The translations under genes were made by a program, and so were the position numbers. Positions 1 to 14,368 of a stretch of DNA of 64,000 bases are shown here, one piece after another. The DNA comes from Tamarix chinensis (lineage: Eukaryota > Streptophyta > Magnoliopsida > Caryophyllales > Tamaricaceae): assembly GCA_030549775.1 (NCBI GenBank), contig CM060176.1, forward strand, positions 96,277,815 to 96,341,814, given 5' to 3'. Each line of letters starts with the position of its first letter. Position 1 is the stretch's first letter. The notes beneath the pieces are model-generated. The model made no database searches. It saw nothing but the letters and a program-made list of their open reading frames with translations, and had not been told where the DNA came from.

Positions 1-830
1 AACCTAAATTTAATATGGATCAAAATAATAATATCATGGGCCTTGAGTGTTTAAGTTTGGCGCCATCTCCAAACACCAAATTGGTGGCTTATATGCCTTG
101 TGATATGTTTGGTGTTATCACTTGGAAACACCTAATTGGTTATTAATGGAATAAAACAATGATTTGTAATATCATTCAATAATTAATATTATATGTATTG
201 AGATTTTGTTCAAGCTTTTTTCTCCAACCCTTAGGGTAGTAAGCCACGATTTAGTGGATGGGCTGCCCTATGTTTTTTTTTATCTTTTCACTCAATACCT
301 ATTTTCTTCTCTACTATATTGAGGTTGGTATGGGATATGTACATATCTATTAGATCATAGGATGGCAGGCCGATATGGCATCAGTGTTCAGTGTGGGTGG
401 GTGGAGTACCTTAGTACAAGCCCCTAACACTTTGTATTGTCCATTTTTTAAGCAGGTGTGGTATCTAAACTTTTTATAACCCTTGCAGCAGATGCATTTA
501 AGGTGTGGTAGGTTAGACATCCTAGTATGAGCCTCTTTTATGTACTCTAACCACGTGTGGTGGGTGTGATATCACATAGTGTATTAGCCCTTGTGGTAGG
601 TGCAATCGTTGTGTGGTGGATATGGTATCCTTAGAGAAAATTCCATTCAATGTATCTTGATACCATGTGGTGGGTATGGTATCAATTTATGTGTATATGC
701 TGCCATGACTTTTGTTCATGGTGGAAAACTAGGTGTGGTTGAACAGATTATTTTAATATCTGAAAAATATATAGTCACTAAAGGGAGATTTATAATACAG
801 TTTCCACCATGTGATTCTAATACATGATCT
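1..830 (+). mobile_element. Fragment of the large Gypsy LTR family, sense orientation (copy R0)
   Basis: Read in reverse complement, bases 1-150 match 11970-12118 of copy F4 almost collinearly, including a shared segment about a caccaaattgg core flanked by aaggcatacaagccacc. The left end lies outside the window. The right end is not resolved: a TGTTACA at 1770-1776 could be this copy's terminus or the start of copy F1. Bases 350-700 repeat a gtggtgggtatggtatc-like motif several times, comparable to the repeated accaccactacacac motif in F4. There is no coding capacity. Confidence 0.5.
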
Positions 831-1769
831 GTATGATTATTTTTCCATGATTTTCTTGCAAGTATGCATTATTATATTGTCATCATGAGCCTAAGTGTTA
901 TACTATGCTAGTATGCTTATCACCATGCTACTATGTGACTTTAATATGCAGCATGAACCATTATCATGCTTTAGATAATTTATTTTATTAGTATACTATA
1001 TTTATGCGGGCACTGTAATAATCCGACTTCTAGTTTAGTGAGTAGAAGACGATTTGCATAGTTATGATTCTCTACTAGAGTACATTGAGTGTAATGTCAT
1101 GAGTTAGTGGTTGGTCATTGCTTAGGGTTGGGAGTTACATTTCCATTTAGTTAATAGTTAGGCTAATCAATTAGATCTATTTTACCACCGTATTGGGATG
1201 TTTTTTTATTCATTCTGGTTATTTAAATTCTTGACTTTGATCCTCTATTTGAATTTTGTAAACTCACTCTTCTATCTACATTATTGTCATCATCGTTGTT
1301 AGCATAGAATTATTATATGATTAGTAGAACACACATCGTTTATTAATGTTTTGTTTTGTTTTGTTTTGTCTTGCATCAAATATAGGTTAGATAATAATCA
1401 TATATCATTTATGATTAATGTGACAGTAAAATTTTTTAATTTTGCTCTTATAAACTCTTACATATTATCTTTAAAAATAAAAATTTTAATTTAAAATTTG
1501 AAGGTGAAACACATTCGGTCTAATTCAATTTTAAACTAGTGTAGACCCTTATTCCTAGATCCTGCAGCCAAGGTAAGGTAGGGATTTAGGATCTTATAAC
1601 AGCTACCTGCTTCTCATTTAGGTTTTCGATTTTGGACAATGCAAAATTGCAGATATAATAGTGTACATCTTTTCAAACGGAAAAGAATTTCATTTATATA
1701 TGAATATGCCACTTAGAAGGCCGAAGCTTGTGTCAATGTTATTTCAAATTTTCATGTAGCATTGATTAG
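831..1769. other. AT-rich intergenic or decayed repeat
   Basis: No convincing reading frame, RNA gene or terminal repeat is visible. A short TTTTG run lies near 1345-1368. This stretch may be the diverged U5 end of copy R0, but similarity to the F-copy starts is too weak to claim it. Confidence 0.4.
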
Positions 1770-2186
1770 TGTTACAAATTGTGTCACACGAACCATACAC
1801 TCCTAGCTTAGTCCAAAGCCCAAGGGACAGATTGCCAGCCTATGAACTTCCACGAATACATCATTCAAGGTAAGCAGCTAGTGGGCCAAGTTTTTTGGTT
1901 TTTCTTTTTTTTTTCTAAAAAATCAATCTTTTAGAAGGATGCCCTGCTATTTTGCTGATAACTAGTCTATTAGAAATTACTTCTCACTAAAGCACAAATA
2001 AATATCCAGAATAAAAAATATCCTAAAGACACCACTAGATAACTCATACTCTAAATCTCCACTCATTTACAAAAACACTCTTACCCAAGCACATCTTCAT
2101 ATAAAGCAGTGACACTTTCATTGACTACCTACAATAAGTCACCTTCAAGTGTAGTATCAGTACGATGATGTACTGAGTAACCAATA

Positions 2187-5100
2187 TGTAATATCTGTAT
2201 TTTTTACTACCAAATTTTTTTGTTTAAAACAGTTGCAGAAGCTAAAACCACACCTAGGAAAAATGGAGTGTTACCACCTTACCTGACACATGATAGACGT
2301 CTGCTGCCTATTCTATATTAGATACAAGGTTAAAACCAACCAAGATATTTAAAATAATAACGTGTGCAAAACGGACCCCAACTAAATCATTACAAAATAC
2401 ATGTAGATAACAGTATGGGCTATAATAAAATAAGTTAGGACATGACACCCAAATTAAAAGCACGATCTCCTATGGACCCCACAAGATTTATGGATATCCA
2501 CACTCTCAAGCTCTGACCCAACTGAGGTATGCTCTCTACTAGTCATCCCCAATGACTTGCACATGGCCCTCTACTCCTGGGAATGAGTAGGTGACTGAGC
2601 AAATGGGTAAATCATTACGCTACGTACTGAGTAAACCAAGTTGCTCCCTCAATGTAAACACAAGTATACCATTCTATCATATATGGATATAATATAAAAC
2701 ATGCATCATGATAAAGCTATGTATATAAAGGTAAGAGTGCATTAGGCTCTATTATCATGCAACATTCAAACAATGCAGAATGTATCATGCTTGGTTTCAC
2801 ATTATTATTACATAGGTAATCGCACATGTAATGTAATATTGATAAAATCCAAGCAACACTAGGTTTATTTCCAATTATTCAATCCTTTTGGTTATACAAT
2901 TTCCTTATCCATATTTGAGATAGGTCAATCATCCAACCAATATTCCATTCAATAACCAACAGGTTATTTAAGTCATTTGCCAAGTGTATAACCAGTTTTT
3001 ATCCTTTTTGGTCATTCATACCATTACTTTCATCCTTATCTAATTATTAACCGTTCACTTGGTCATCATTCATATTTTATCAATCAATAATTATCATCTA
3101 TATTTTACTATCATAGAGTGATGGATTGTGCACCGCCCCATAGTCTCACATATCATGGAAGCCTATCCAAATAAGAGACATAAAGTCTAGGCCAAAGCCA
3201 ACCATCAGAATTGACATAAGTTCAGGCCAAATCCAACCAATATGGACATAACTATAGGATGAATCCAACTACCTAGGTAACCAGTCCTTTAGTATCGATA
3301 CCACCTAGTACATCATAAGTGTCTAAAGTAGGTAAGACACCGGGACCTCTTAGGATCTCGCCCAAAGACAAAGCCTGAAGGCACCAAAAATGTCTGAAGA
3401 CAGACTGACCCCTGATAGCTAATTGAGGATCAGGTAACCTAGACCCATACTCAACTCAATTGTCTTTCACTTTACATGATTAGTATATTATTCATAAGGA
3501 TAAATTATTACATAAGGTCCATACAAAGCAAGTAAGGTAATTTCTAGGTTTATTCCATATCAAATTTTTTCTTTCCATTTTCCCAACCATGTGAGTTTTC
3601 ATATATCCTTGTACCATATTATGCATATCCATCTTATCATTTTGTTCAAACCCATGCCAAGTTTCATTACTCTTTTCTCAATATCATCACTTATCATAAG
3701 TAAAATACCCATTTAACCTTAACATTACTCATAGAGTATATCATGAATTATGATCCATTTAATCCTTCCATTAAGCCAATAATCCATGATAAAATCTGTA
3801 TTTTATCCCATTAATAATCATAGTATAGTCCTAAACATAGCCTCAAAGAATAGCCAAAACAAAAGGAAACAAACCACACAAACCAATTGATCGGTTGTAC
3901 CAACCAGTAGATCGGTTTCGGTTGACTAGTCAATCAGTTTGACTCAAGCAGACCATGCTTTTCCTCAAACTAGTTGATCAGTTTGGGAAAACTAGTTAAC
4001 TATTATCAATGTGTTCAAGTAAAGAGTAAGACCACGGTCTCTGTAGGCTTACCAGTCGATGGGTTGGGTCAACCAGTCGGCTGTTCTAGGAACAAATCAG
4101 TCAATTTGACCTTACCAATCAATTGGTTTGCCCTAATACAGCACCAAACCATTAATTTTATGCAGAATCATACTTACATATCATTCTTAACTACATAAAA
4201 CATGTATCAACATAGTCTAGCACATTTCCAACTGAATTAATTTGCATATCACAACATGGAATCATTATGTCCTATTTTTACCAAATTTCCCACTTTTTAC
4301 TCAAAATATATCATTTATCTGTCCAATTCACTTATGTAAGCTATATTCATTCATGCCAACATGCAGAATTAACTTATAGAACTCATAACATGTAGGGATA
4401 CTCATTAAACATTTTAGAATCAAGAATCACTTACTTAATGTAGGCAAAATCCCCTTTAAACTAAAATTTCCAAGTGGGAAATTATCAACTTTTAAAACCT
4501 TAAAAACCACGATCTCAAACTCAAAAATTTACACCAAAACCTTATTAAAATTTTAAACTTAAAATAGAAGGAAAGAAGAGCATACCAACTTGAGGCAAAA
4601 TAGGAAAATGCTCAACTGAACCACTCAACCTTTTTTCCAATATCCAACTCTTCCTTGCTTAACAATTAAAATAAAAGAGAGCTAGAGACAGGATTAGAAG
4701 AGTGTAAGAAAATTGATTGCAATGCTCAAAGGGTAGAAAGAGAGAAGGTGAATACCAGACTTAGAGATTTAGGTGGCTGAAAGAAAATGTGCATAAAAGG
4801 GATGATTTGGGATATTTATAGCCAACCAATCGAGAAGAATCACAGAGGCTTTAGAAATCAACTTGAAGCCTACAATTTACCATTTGAATTCGAGCTAAAT
4901 TGACTGAGTTCATGCAAGATGTACTAACCTATTCTCTAGAGCTCAAATGGTGTTTCTAGAAAATGCAATCCAGTTAGGTCACGATTAACATACATAAGAG
5001 GAGTAATGGAAGGTCGACATGGAAGGAATCTTCCAAATACTCAGATCCATACCTAATATTGAAGCATTAATCTCAGAAACATGTAGAGGAGAGAGGTGGA

Positions 5101-5619
5101 ATAAGGCAAGGTTGAGGTCATCTCTCTCTGTCAATTGTCCTAATCAATCTCTGGATCAATCTAAGGCAATGTTTGGGGCTAAATGCATCATGAAAATAGT
5201 TAGAAATCTCTTAGGGATAATTTGGCATGGATTGGTAAGGTTTCATTTTAGTATAAAATAATTTTTCAGAAAATCAAGTTTGAAAAATATGCCTAGCTCG
5301 ATGAACCAATCGATGGGTTTGGGCCTACCAACCGACTGTTCTACAACCATTCGATTAGTTACCCTAACCAGCAGATCGATTTAGTTAAGAAAACTTAATT
5401 TTTTTCAATGACAAACTAATCGATCGATTTATAGAAATAGTCGATCGGTTCATAGAATCAGTCGATCGGTTTACCTAAAAAAACTCAATAAGCTCCATTT
5501 TTCAACATGATGTCAAATCAAACTTTATCTCAAACCAAATAATAACATTAAATTGAGATTATAGGTCTAAAAATTGGCATAATTTTCATTTAGCCATTTA
5601 CAAAATATAGGGTATTACA
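2187..5619 (-). mobile_element. Solo LTR of the large Gypsy family (copy F2), nested in F1
   Basis: It starts TGTAATATCTG and ends TAGGGTATTACA, as other family members do. It is flanked by CAATA (2182-2186) and CTATA (5620-5624), a 4/5 target duplication. Inside, in family order: tgttacc shortly after the start, the hairpin CTACTC-ctgggaat-GAGTAG (2571-2590), the tacgctacgtactgagtaa motif (about 2617-2635), repeated 'ccagtcgatcggttt' units (about 3880-4140 and 5290-5475), and a purine-rich block (about 4640-5120). Length is 3433 bp and no internal retroviral genes are present, so it is a solo LTR. Confidence 0.75.
3880..4140. repeat. Degenerate minisatellite with cagtcgatcggtt core in F2
   Basis: At least eight spaced variants of a (a)accagt-cgat-gggtt core occur here. 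The same core recurs at 5290-5475, in F4 (12230-12580 and 13880-13995) and in F1 (about 6230-6430). It is therefore part of one LTR subfamily, not a local satellite. Confidence 0.6.
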
Positions 5620-7666
5620 CTATATCTCCCCTATAGAGGCAACATGCAAAATATAGGGCATGGTGTAAAAGTAGTAAAATATGAGATACACTTAAATACA
5701 TGAAATCAAAAAATACTCATCCCAAACTTAAAATTCAAACTCAATAATGCTCATGCATATCATAATCCTAGGTACCAAAATCATAACAATTCCACAGTCA
5801 AATAAGTGGACCATTTACCACTAGCTAATCCACTATAGACAGTAAATATAACTCAACACAATTAACATAAGTAAACTATCTACCACAAAATTAACCAATA
5901 AAGATACCCAAAATTTCTCAAAAGATAAGGTGGACTAAAACCACCAAATAACCTAATATATAAATCCAACACTGGTCTTAAGATAAGGTATACTAAAACT
6001 ACTAGGTGATCCACCAAGTGAAGTCAATACAAGTTCCACTATCTTCTACTTTAATCTTGAATATTTTATTCAAGGCCAACACTTAATCTCATACCATATA
6101 TCCATACTTGAGCCAATTATTCCTATTATAATCATTATTCAAGAAGATCTACAGCCAAACGAGAAATTAATACTAAAGGTCAAGCCTTGAAAAGTTCACC
6201 TAAAGTCTCAGGCAAACTTGTCAATTGGTCCCACAAACCAATAAACTAGTCTACGAAACAATCCAAAAGAAAACAATGAAAAGCAAGCAAAATGGTTGAT
6301 TGATATGGAATAACTAGTCAATTAGTACAAGTCAAAACTAACACTAGAAATTCTAGTTAGTTAGTAATCTAGTGGATTAAAACCAGATGAATGTTAAACT
6401 AGTGGATTGGTTTTTCTCCTAATCGAACAACTTATTCTACTAGGCAAAACACATTTGAAATTTTCATACATCCATATTACACCCAAAAATACCCATAACT
6501 CATGAAAATTTCTAAGCATTAAACATAACTTTAATACTTCATATTACATCACTTAATCCATCAAAATACCCATAATCCATGATTCAAGCAATCATCAAAT
6601 TTTCCCATGAAAGCAAAACCAAAACGTATCATGCTTCTCTAACCATTTACATGATTGAAACATTTAGTTATGCTCCTAAATAGAAGGTAGTCATGGTTTC
6701 ATGCTACAAAATGAACAATCACAAAACATATAGCACATTAATTCTACATCTATAGGGTCTAGTCAAGTTTACCTATCAATTAATAAGATTAAACCACAAT
6801 GATACTCGAACCACCTAAGATTCTTGATCACCAAATCAAGAACCAAAAGAAACTTTAATCAAACATTTAAAGCTTAAAAATAGAATTAAATAAAGAGAGT
6901 AATAGGATAGAAATAGAATCTCAATGGAGAAAGAAAAAGAATATAAAAAATGAGAGTGTTCTTGGAAAAAATAGATAACATAGATATTCAAGGTGTTTCA
7001 AGGGATCGGTTGAGTAAGAAATGAGAAGGGATGAGGCTTAGTTAGGCACAAAGGTAAGTGAACAAAAGAGTTTGGACACACTTGAGTATTAGAAGAAAAA
7101 TGTAAAAAGTGAGGCTAGGGTGACAAGACTAAGAGCTAAGAATATTCTAAAACTAGTTGAAAAGGGGAGACAAAAGTGGGATTTTAGATGCCAAAAGGGA
7201 TTTGCATTGCAGCTGTAAGGAGAGAATACATGTAAGAGGAAATCAAGGGAAAGTGTGGGAAAGGTGTTTTAGGTGTAAAAATCATGTCAAGAAGGGTTAA
7301 AAAAAATCTGAAAGTCATTTGTAATCAAAGTATAACATGCTCCCAAGGCTAGGTGAAGGATTAGAAGGCATTCGAGATCAAGATTTATAGTAGAAGTAAT
7401 TGACTTGTTTTGGTGTGCTAATCAATTAGATCATTAAAACCAGCAAAACAAACACATAACATAATGATCAAATGGTTTTTCCATACTTAATTTTCACAAT
7501 TCATTTTAAACTTTATTTTTCTTTAAAAATATTACAAAAATATTTTATATAAATAGAGTGTTGCAATTAGTCTTTTAAGTGACCTGTTGGTGGTTCTAGA
7601 TGTGGAGGTCAGGTGAAGTGTTTAGAATCATGAGTAAACAACCAATCTAGGTATTTCTATCCCAAC

Positions 7667-8174
7667 ATGAGAAAAAGAGATCAACAATGCATGGAGAATA
7701 GTTTCCCTTATGAACAACACACAAGACAAACAATTGACTCTTATTGGATATATATTACCCATCGAGATATACACTATAAGATGAATGCAGATGATAACAT
7801 GGTGCCAGGTATAAGGCGTGTAGGGGTAGGTGGAGTCCGACATGACCGTGCAATAAGGTGGATTGTTGGATTCATGAGGAATATAGGCTTGGGTGATGCA
7901 CTATTAATAGATATTTGGGTTATCTGTCAAGGTCTCAAGCTATCTAGCGGCTTTGGGATCAAGAAGTTGCTTTTAGAGTCAAACTCTAAGATAATAGTGG
8001 AATAATTATTGAAAACAGTTAGAGATAAGGGAGCTCATCACTCTCACATTCTAGCACATTGATACATCTTGGAGAGACATCTTGGGTTTGAGGTTAAACA
8101 TATACTTAGGGAGGTGTATGAACAAATTATGGAGTATGGCTTGAAGTTCCTTCTTGGTGTCCATAGTTTGTCAT
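7667..8174 (+). pseudogene. LINE (L1) RNase H-like domain, left part
   Basis: The translation resembles the RVT_3/RNase H domain at the end of plant L1 ORF2. The order is YKMNADD (family KLNTDG, first catalytic Asp; 7775-7795), GVGGVRHD, WIVGFMRNIG, an acidic residue in LIDIWVICQGL, then LLLESNSKIIVE. In the last motif the family's catalytic Asp (ESDSK) is Asn. After this the frame continues through in-frame stops to KHILREVYEQIMEYGL, the counterpart of the HVyREaN..AD motif. Several stops and the lost Asp make it a dead copy. It is cut at 8174 by LTR copy F3 and resumes at 15586. Confidence 0.75.
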
Positions 8175-11062
8175 TATAATACCTCAAAATTTACTATTGA
8201 AAAATATCATTTTGTAGAACAATAATAATAAAATAGTGGGTTCTACTTCATATCCAATATACGAAAGGTAATCTATATACCCAATCTATAATAGGTGCAA
8301 TGCTAAAATGTAACTTATACATAGAGAATGTGTGGGAAGCACTTGATCCCACAATGATACAAGATTATAAAAAAATAGAAAAAGGGAAACAAATGACCAA
8401 AAGAATAAAAGGAGATAGAGATAGGGAAAGAGAAATCTAAAAAATATATTATACCAACCCGAAACATCACTCATCATAGGCAATCACATCAACAACATTA
8501 AATTATCAATTATCAACAAGACGAGGTGGTAATTGATTGTGGAAATGAGAAATACTCATAAAAATAATGGTTAGTGTCCTACATATTGAGAAAGGTAACA
8601 ATACACATAAATAGATCAAGGCATGCATCGTACACATGACTCATCTGCCAAGGTAGACACTATAAATGAGTGTATTCTGATGATATGAGATTACTTAAAA
8701 GAAATCCAAATTAGGGTTCCAAATTAGGTGATCATACATTTCTAATTACTTAGTCACTTGAATTCAGAGACCCTACCATTCATATCCACATAATACAACT
8801 TCTAGGTGTAAAACGCTTCTAGCCACTCTTATCACATAATGAAATGGATAACTTCATAAAATAGCTTCCAAAGCATAATACACCTAGCCACTATTATCGT
8901 CCAGTGGAACATATCACTTCATAAAATAGCTCCTAGGGCATAACACTCGTGGCTATTATTATCATCTGGTGGAATAGACTAGTACAACCCAGTTCTAAAT
9001 CACGAAATCTTCCACTTTAATTATTAATGTCTTATTCATTCATTAGCCATCACTTAACACATATCATTGCATCACCTGTCTTACTCATTATCATAGTTTT
9101 TCACTTATACTACCCTTGTTTTATCTCATGGGATACTGCTTCATCATTATTATATGAAATATTGAGTATTACTAAATTCATTCCAACAATTATGTATAAC
9201 TCAAATACTTAGAATTACATTATGGATAATTACATCAAACATGTTAAAAGAAAAGATAACGCGTAAAGAAAGACAACAACAACAAAAGGTGACAATACAT
9301 AAGTCTCAAATCCTAATTCACAAATACGATATAACTCATTCTATAAGACTCATCAATCCATCAAATTTATCACAACATCCCAAAATATCATACTAGGTTT
9401 CATTTCAAAAAATAAGGATTATACTCTAATGTTTTGCACATATAATACTAATCATACCCCTAAATTTTTTAAGCCCATTTTGAGTTATTTTCAAATAATA
9501 TTAGTACTTCCATTAACCATATTAACCCAAAGGTATCAACATATCACACTTATCATATTTTAAATCCAATAACACTTATGCAACTTTAATCTTTTAGAAT
9601 TAACCGAAAAATGACCAAAATATCCCCAATTCACCTAAACACCTTAAAATATCTTATTATCATAACTTGATACATACACATACAAACTCTAACATATAAC
9701 ATATAAAATTATAAGTGAAATACTACGATGGAATAATTAATTTTCACCAAAAAAAATATATAACTTGAGCTAAAGTCCCTAAAAACCAAGATTACCAACC
9801 AAATTTCCCAAATTTTTATTTCCACCAAACTTAACCAAATTCACATATGACTTCCCACATAATATAAGGCATCCAAATGTATATAATTTATTGAAATTAA
9901 ATTAACCTAAATTTCACCAAACCCTAATTGTGGAACACAGATAATCCCAAAACACCAAAAATCAAACCTCAGCCTAAAACCTTCTCTAAAGTACTCAAAC
10001 TCATAAATTAACACTTAAAAACATGCTTGATAAAAATAGCTAAAACATATATCATCATGATTGAGAATTTTCCACAAAGGCTAGCATGACCTAATACATG
10101 AAAAAAGTGCATAATATCATAAAACTCATAAGATCATGGGCATACCAAACAATACATGAAAATAAATTAAAATGAAACCTAATCATAAATTCTTGTGCAA
10201 AGGCATGCTAACATGAAATTTCATAAAAATAACACATAATATCAAAGGCCCTAATCTAGAAACGTGTATTCTTACCAAGCTACACCAATCGCCTTGCAAA
10301 AATACTCTTAAACACCTTATTCCAATCACCTTGATCACCTAACAAGAGAGAAAAAGGGTTAGGAAAATTAGTAGAGATTAATATGGAACAAATTGTGGAG
10401 GAAAGGAAAAATACATGGAAGACCAAGGTGTTGCATGTTGAAGTGTGTAGGAAGGTGTGTGAGGCATTAATGCAATTAAGGAGGAGCTATTCATGTAACT
10501 CAAGGGAGCTCAACGTAAGGCTCCCATGTAAGGTGGTGGTGGAAGCAAAAGGCTTAGACATTGATGAAGGTAGTTTTCTTGAAGTTTACACACAACTAAG
10601 GGTGGTCTTTATGAGGTGGTGGCAAAGCGAAGGGATGTTTATGTAATACCCCAAAATTTTGAACAAAAAAAAAAGTTTTAAAGACAAGAAGGAAGCATAT
10701 TAAAATAAAATTGGAAAATGTTACCACCACATCAATTATAAGAGAAGTGTGATCATTACCTAACTCATATCAAATATAAGGTAAAATGGCATAAGGAACA
10801 AAATAATGCATGTACCAATAATACAACATTAATAATAAAAAAGATAAGAATAATATAGATAAGAGGGAGATTGCAAAATCCAAATATAGGAACCAAAGCT
10901 AAGATTTTAAATAACTAGAAAGATAAAACTAAGAAGAAAAAAAAAACATCCTAATGCAATAGATAAAACCAATATAATTCGGTTAACCTAAATCATAAGT
11001 TTCATAACTAACAAATATGTAAACCTTGAACCCCAAGCAATAGCCAGCTACTGGCCCATGAT

Positions 11063-11346
11063 ATTGTCCTCGACATACTTGAGCTAAGAGTTGTAACCTT
11101 ATAGACTATACTCAATTCATTGGAAAAAAAAAAGTTGGATCATCACAGTGACCACACAAATATAGTATCAGTACAGTGAAGTACTAGTAAAAAAGCTACC
11201 TAAAATATGGTAAGGGCTTGAAATTATCCTCGACATAATTGAGCTAAGAGTTGTGACCCTGTAGACCATACTCTATTCACTGGAAAAAAAAAAGTTAAAT
11301 CATCACAGTGACTAAAAAAAACTACCTAAAATATGGTAAGGGCTTA
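11063..11346. repeat. Tandem duplication of about 160 bp in F4
   Basis: The segment with cctcgacatacttgagctaa, an A-run followed by gtt, and atcatcacagtga occurs twice (from about 11070 and again from about 11228). The second copy lacks the cagtac hairpin, so it is partly deleted. Confidence 0.7.
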
Positions 11347-11549
11347 TGTTGCACATTAAGGTAACATAATATCATGGTCTACAACATAGTTAGAAAATCT
11401 GACACATAGGATCATACATAGCATGTATGACATAGCAAGGTATATAAAGCACGCATAAACATTTGTTTATGAGTCCCAAACTAAACAATAAGGGTAAAAC
11501 CACATAATGTCAATATCTATGGCAAGATTAGCTTAGGAATGCAGCTCTC

Positions 11550-11910
11550 ACCACCACTACACACTAGTACCAAGAGATTTTATCAAGAATATTCAACATC
11601 CACCATACTTGTTCTCCTAAATAAGGGTTCATACACTAAATTTTGGGTATGCCTTACCCAAAGTATAGATCTATAATCAAAATCATTGCTTATAGCCAAG
11701 ATCAGGACCAACATATGAGTGCAACACCCACCACTACTACACACTGGTGCAAGGTACTTTCTCATGGATCTTCAACATCCAAAACACTTGGCCTCCTAGG
11801 TAAGGGTCATATGCTAAATGTTGGGATTGCCTTACCCACCACATTAACACTAGTGCTAAGGGGATTTTCTCAAGGATCTTCAACAACCATCACACTTGGT
11901 CTCTTAAGTT
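11550..11910. repeat. Three-copy direct repeat in F4
   Basis: Three diverged copies share the order: accaccac-acac, a tttt-tcaaggatcttcaac segment, ccatcacacttgg and cctaagtaagg. The catcc/aacc-acttg core lies near 11597, 11777 and 11885, a spacing of 180 and 108 bp. Confidence 0.65.
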
Positions 11911-13070
11911 AGAGGGCGCCAAAAGGATAACCAAACCCTACATATGCATATGGGGAAAGCCTTTAAGATTCCATTATTAAATTCCAATATTAACCAATTA
12001 GGTTTTTCAAGTGTTGATACCAAACACTAACCAAGGCATACAAGCCACCAAATTGGATGTTTAGAGGTAACACCAAATAAATCCCATAATATTTATCATT
12101 TTGATCACCATTAATTCCAATTATGCATGATCAAGATCATGATTTAAATATTAAAAATTAATGGAAATATTAATATAGAATTCTCAAGGAGATATTAACA
12201 AATAATAAATAAGCATGGTGAATTATGGTGAAACTACTCAATCGGTCCATAGGAACCAGTCGACTTGTCTGGTTACACCAAAGTTGAAGAAAAAAATAAT
12301 GTACAGCAAAATCTTCGACTGGTTGGTCTAACTATTCATAGAAACTTGTTGATAGATTCGACCAGAATAGGTAATCTATTTAAGCCTAGACCAAAGCCAC
12401 TTCAATTATAAAATAGCTAGTTGATGGGTTTGGCAAACTAATTGATTGTTCACATAAACTAATCAACTAGTTCATCAAACTAATCAATCATTCATGCAAC
12501 CAACCAAAGGTGGCTACCAAACCAAGCAACTGTTCACACAACCAATTAAGGGGTTTATCAAACTATCAAATAGTTTAGGCAAGATAATGCCTAAACCCAT
12601 GATCTACAGTTAGTAGAAAAATCACCAATCTTTTCTAAATTAATCATAGCATGCTTCTATGTCATAAAACATATAAAAAGACATACCCCACATATGTATC
12701 ACATAGAAATATGGTAAAAAAAATTACTTAACAATATCATGCTTAAATTCACAAAATTCACACATAATATCAAAACACTCAAAGCATGCCCTGCAGCTTT
12801 AGAGGTGAAAACATTACCATATGCTCAAATCCAAGCACTCACATTAACACATACACATCATAGAAACATTCTAAGGACATGAAACCACAGCAAACACCAC
12901 AATACCTTAATAATATTAGACATAACGATGTCTTACCTCCAAGAAATTCTTCTAGCACAATATAATCCTAACTTGATGATTTATACCAAGATCCTTGATT
13001 TTCTAAGAGAATCAAAACAATTAAAACTACATTTTAAAACTTAATTAAAATAAAAGCAGTAGTAGTAGCA

Positions 13071-13157
13071 GAAGAAGAAGAAGAAGAAGAAGAAGAAGAA
13101 GAAGAAGAAGAAGAAGAAGAAGAAGAAGAAGAAGAAGAAGAAGAAGAAGAAGAAGAA
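13071..13157. repeat. (GAA)n microsatellite
   Basis: About 29 uninterrupted GAA units inside LTR copy F4, preceded by a short AGT run. Confidence 0.95.
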
Positions 13158-14368
13158 AATAAGCATATCTCAACCTATTTTCTCATAACTGAATTTAAGG
13201 ACAAAAAACTAATATCTTCAACCTTCTATAAACATTAATCATTCCTTGTTCAAAAAGAAAAAATAGGAGAGAGATAATTCTAAGATTAGGAGAAGAGAGA
13301 AAAGGTGCCAAAAATTAGGTAAAGCAAATCCAAGAGCCAAGCCTCTATTTTTTTTCAGTAGAGAAGAAGAATGGAGAAAGCTGAGGAAATGCCCAACACT
13401 TAGTAATTTTTCACAAAGTAAGGGAGAATGAAAGAAACTATGGGAGCAAAGGTTCAAATGAATCAAAAGGGAGGTTCTTAGCCCTCTTATGCTCAAAAAT
13501 CAGAGAGGGAGAGATAAGGGAGATGAATTTTGGATTAAATGTGAAGAACTGAGATATAAGAAGGTGAATGATGAGAGGAAGGGAGGTAGAGTGTGATCAT
13601 GTGAAAGTCAGAGGAAGTTGTATAAAATCTCACACTCAACCATGGCTACCAAAAGAAAAAGGAAAGTGAGGGAAATGGAGAGAAGATAAAGGTGAAAAAG
13701 TACCTCAAAAGTGTCTTTGAAAAAAAATAGCTAAATAAAATCATGGAATAATCTAAATAGTGTAAAAAAGATCCCAAAGCACCAAGATAAGATTATTAGC
13801 ATAAATAGACTCAAATTAGAATTTTTCATAGATATTGGAAAGAGAAGCAAAGTTCAAAACATAAAAGAATATGAAATTGTAACATAACCAAGCGATGGGC
13901 TTGGGAAAACCAAACGATTAGTTTATCGTAGAATAAAAATGTAAGTTTCTTAGCGTAAAGGTTGATTGGTTATGGTAACCAATTGACTAGTATGCTTGAA
14001 ATTTATATTTTAATTAAAATTTTAAACCCTGTTCAAAATTCAAAACTAGTTTATCTTATATCAACATAATTTTAAATATATTTTAAAGGATTTTAGGACT
14101 GGGGTTTTACATTTTACATGGAATGTTTACATTATTAGTGTTGAGTTTCATTGGTAGTTGATGAAAGTTTAGGTGGCTTGCATGAAGGGCGGTGCTTGTT
14201 TGGGGTGGCAACATGAGGTTGTGGCATGAGTAGTGGTGTTCGAGCAAGGAAAGTTGCAAAATGCAATTGTGAAATGATGAAGAAAATGGTGAACTAAGCA
14301 GAAGAAGAAGAAGAAGAAGAAGAAGGAGACAATGAGTTGGGAGGATGATTTGGCATGGAGAAGTTCAA

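Larger units (their letters stand above)
1770..7565 (-). mobile_element. Solo LTR of the large Gypsy family (copy F1), antisense, interrupted by F2
   Basis: The right end reads gagtgttgca and is followed by ATTAG (7566-7570). An identical ATTAG (1765-1769) precedes a TGTTACA, giving a perfect 5-bp duplication. Just left of the nested copy, near 2155-2180, is the family hairpin CAGTAC-GATGAT-GTACTG followed by gagtaacc. Right of the nested copy the sequence holds degenerate cagt-cgat-ggtt repeats (about 6230-6430) and ends in a purine-rich segment (about 6880-7280), matching family order. The left end is the weak point, because the first 200 bases do not align obviously to other copies. Confidence 0.5.
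10642..14111 (-). mobile_element. Solo LTR of the large Gypsy family (copy F4), nested in F3
   Basis: It starts TGTAATACCCC and ends GGGGTTTTACA. Flanks are GTTTA (10637-10641) and TTTTA (14112-14116), a 4/5 duplication. The host purine-rich block continues on both sides. It contains the family hairpin near 11168-11190 (cagtac/gtact), two tandem duplications, cagt-cgat-ggtt repeats, a long GAA microsatellite and a purine-rich block (about 13240-13700). Length is 3470 bp. No protein domain is present. Confidence 0.75.

Noticed and set aside
10383..10646. 87-codon plus-strand frame
   Set aside because: Lies in the purine-rich block of LTR copy F3 and is cut by F4; no domain.
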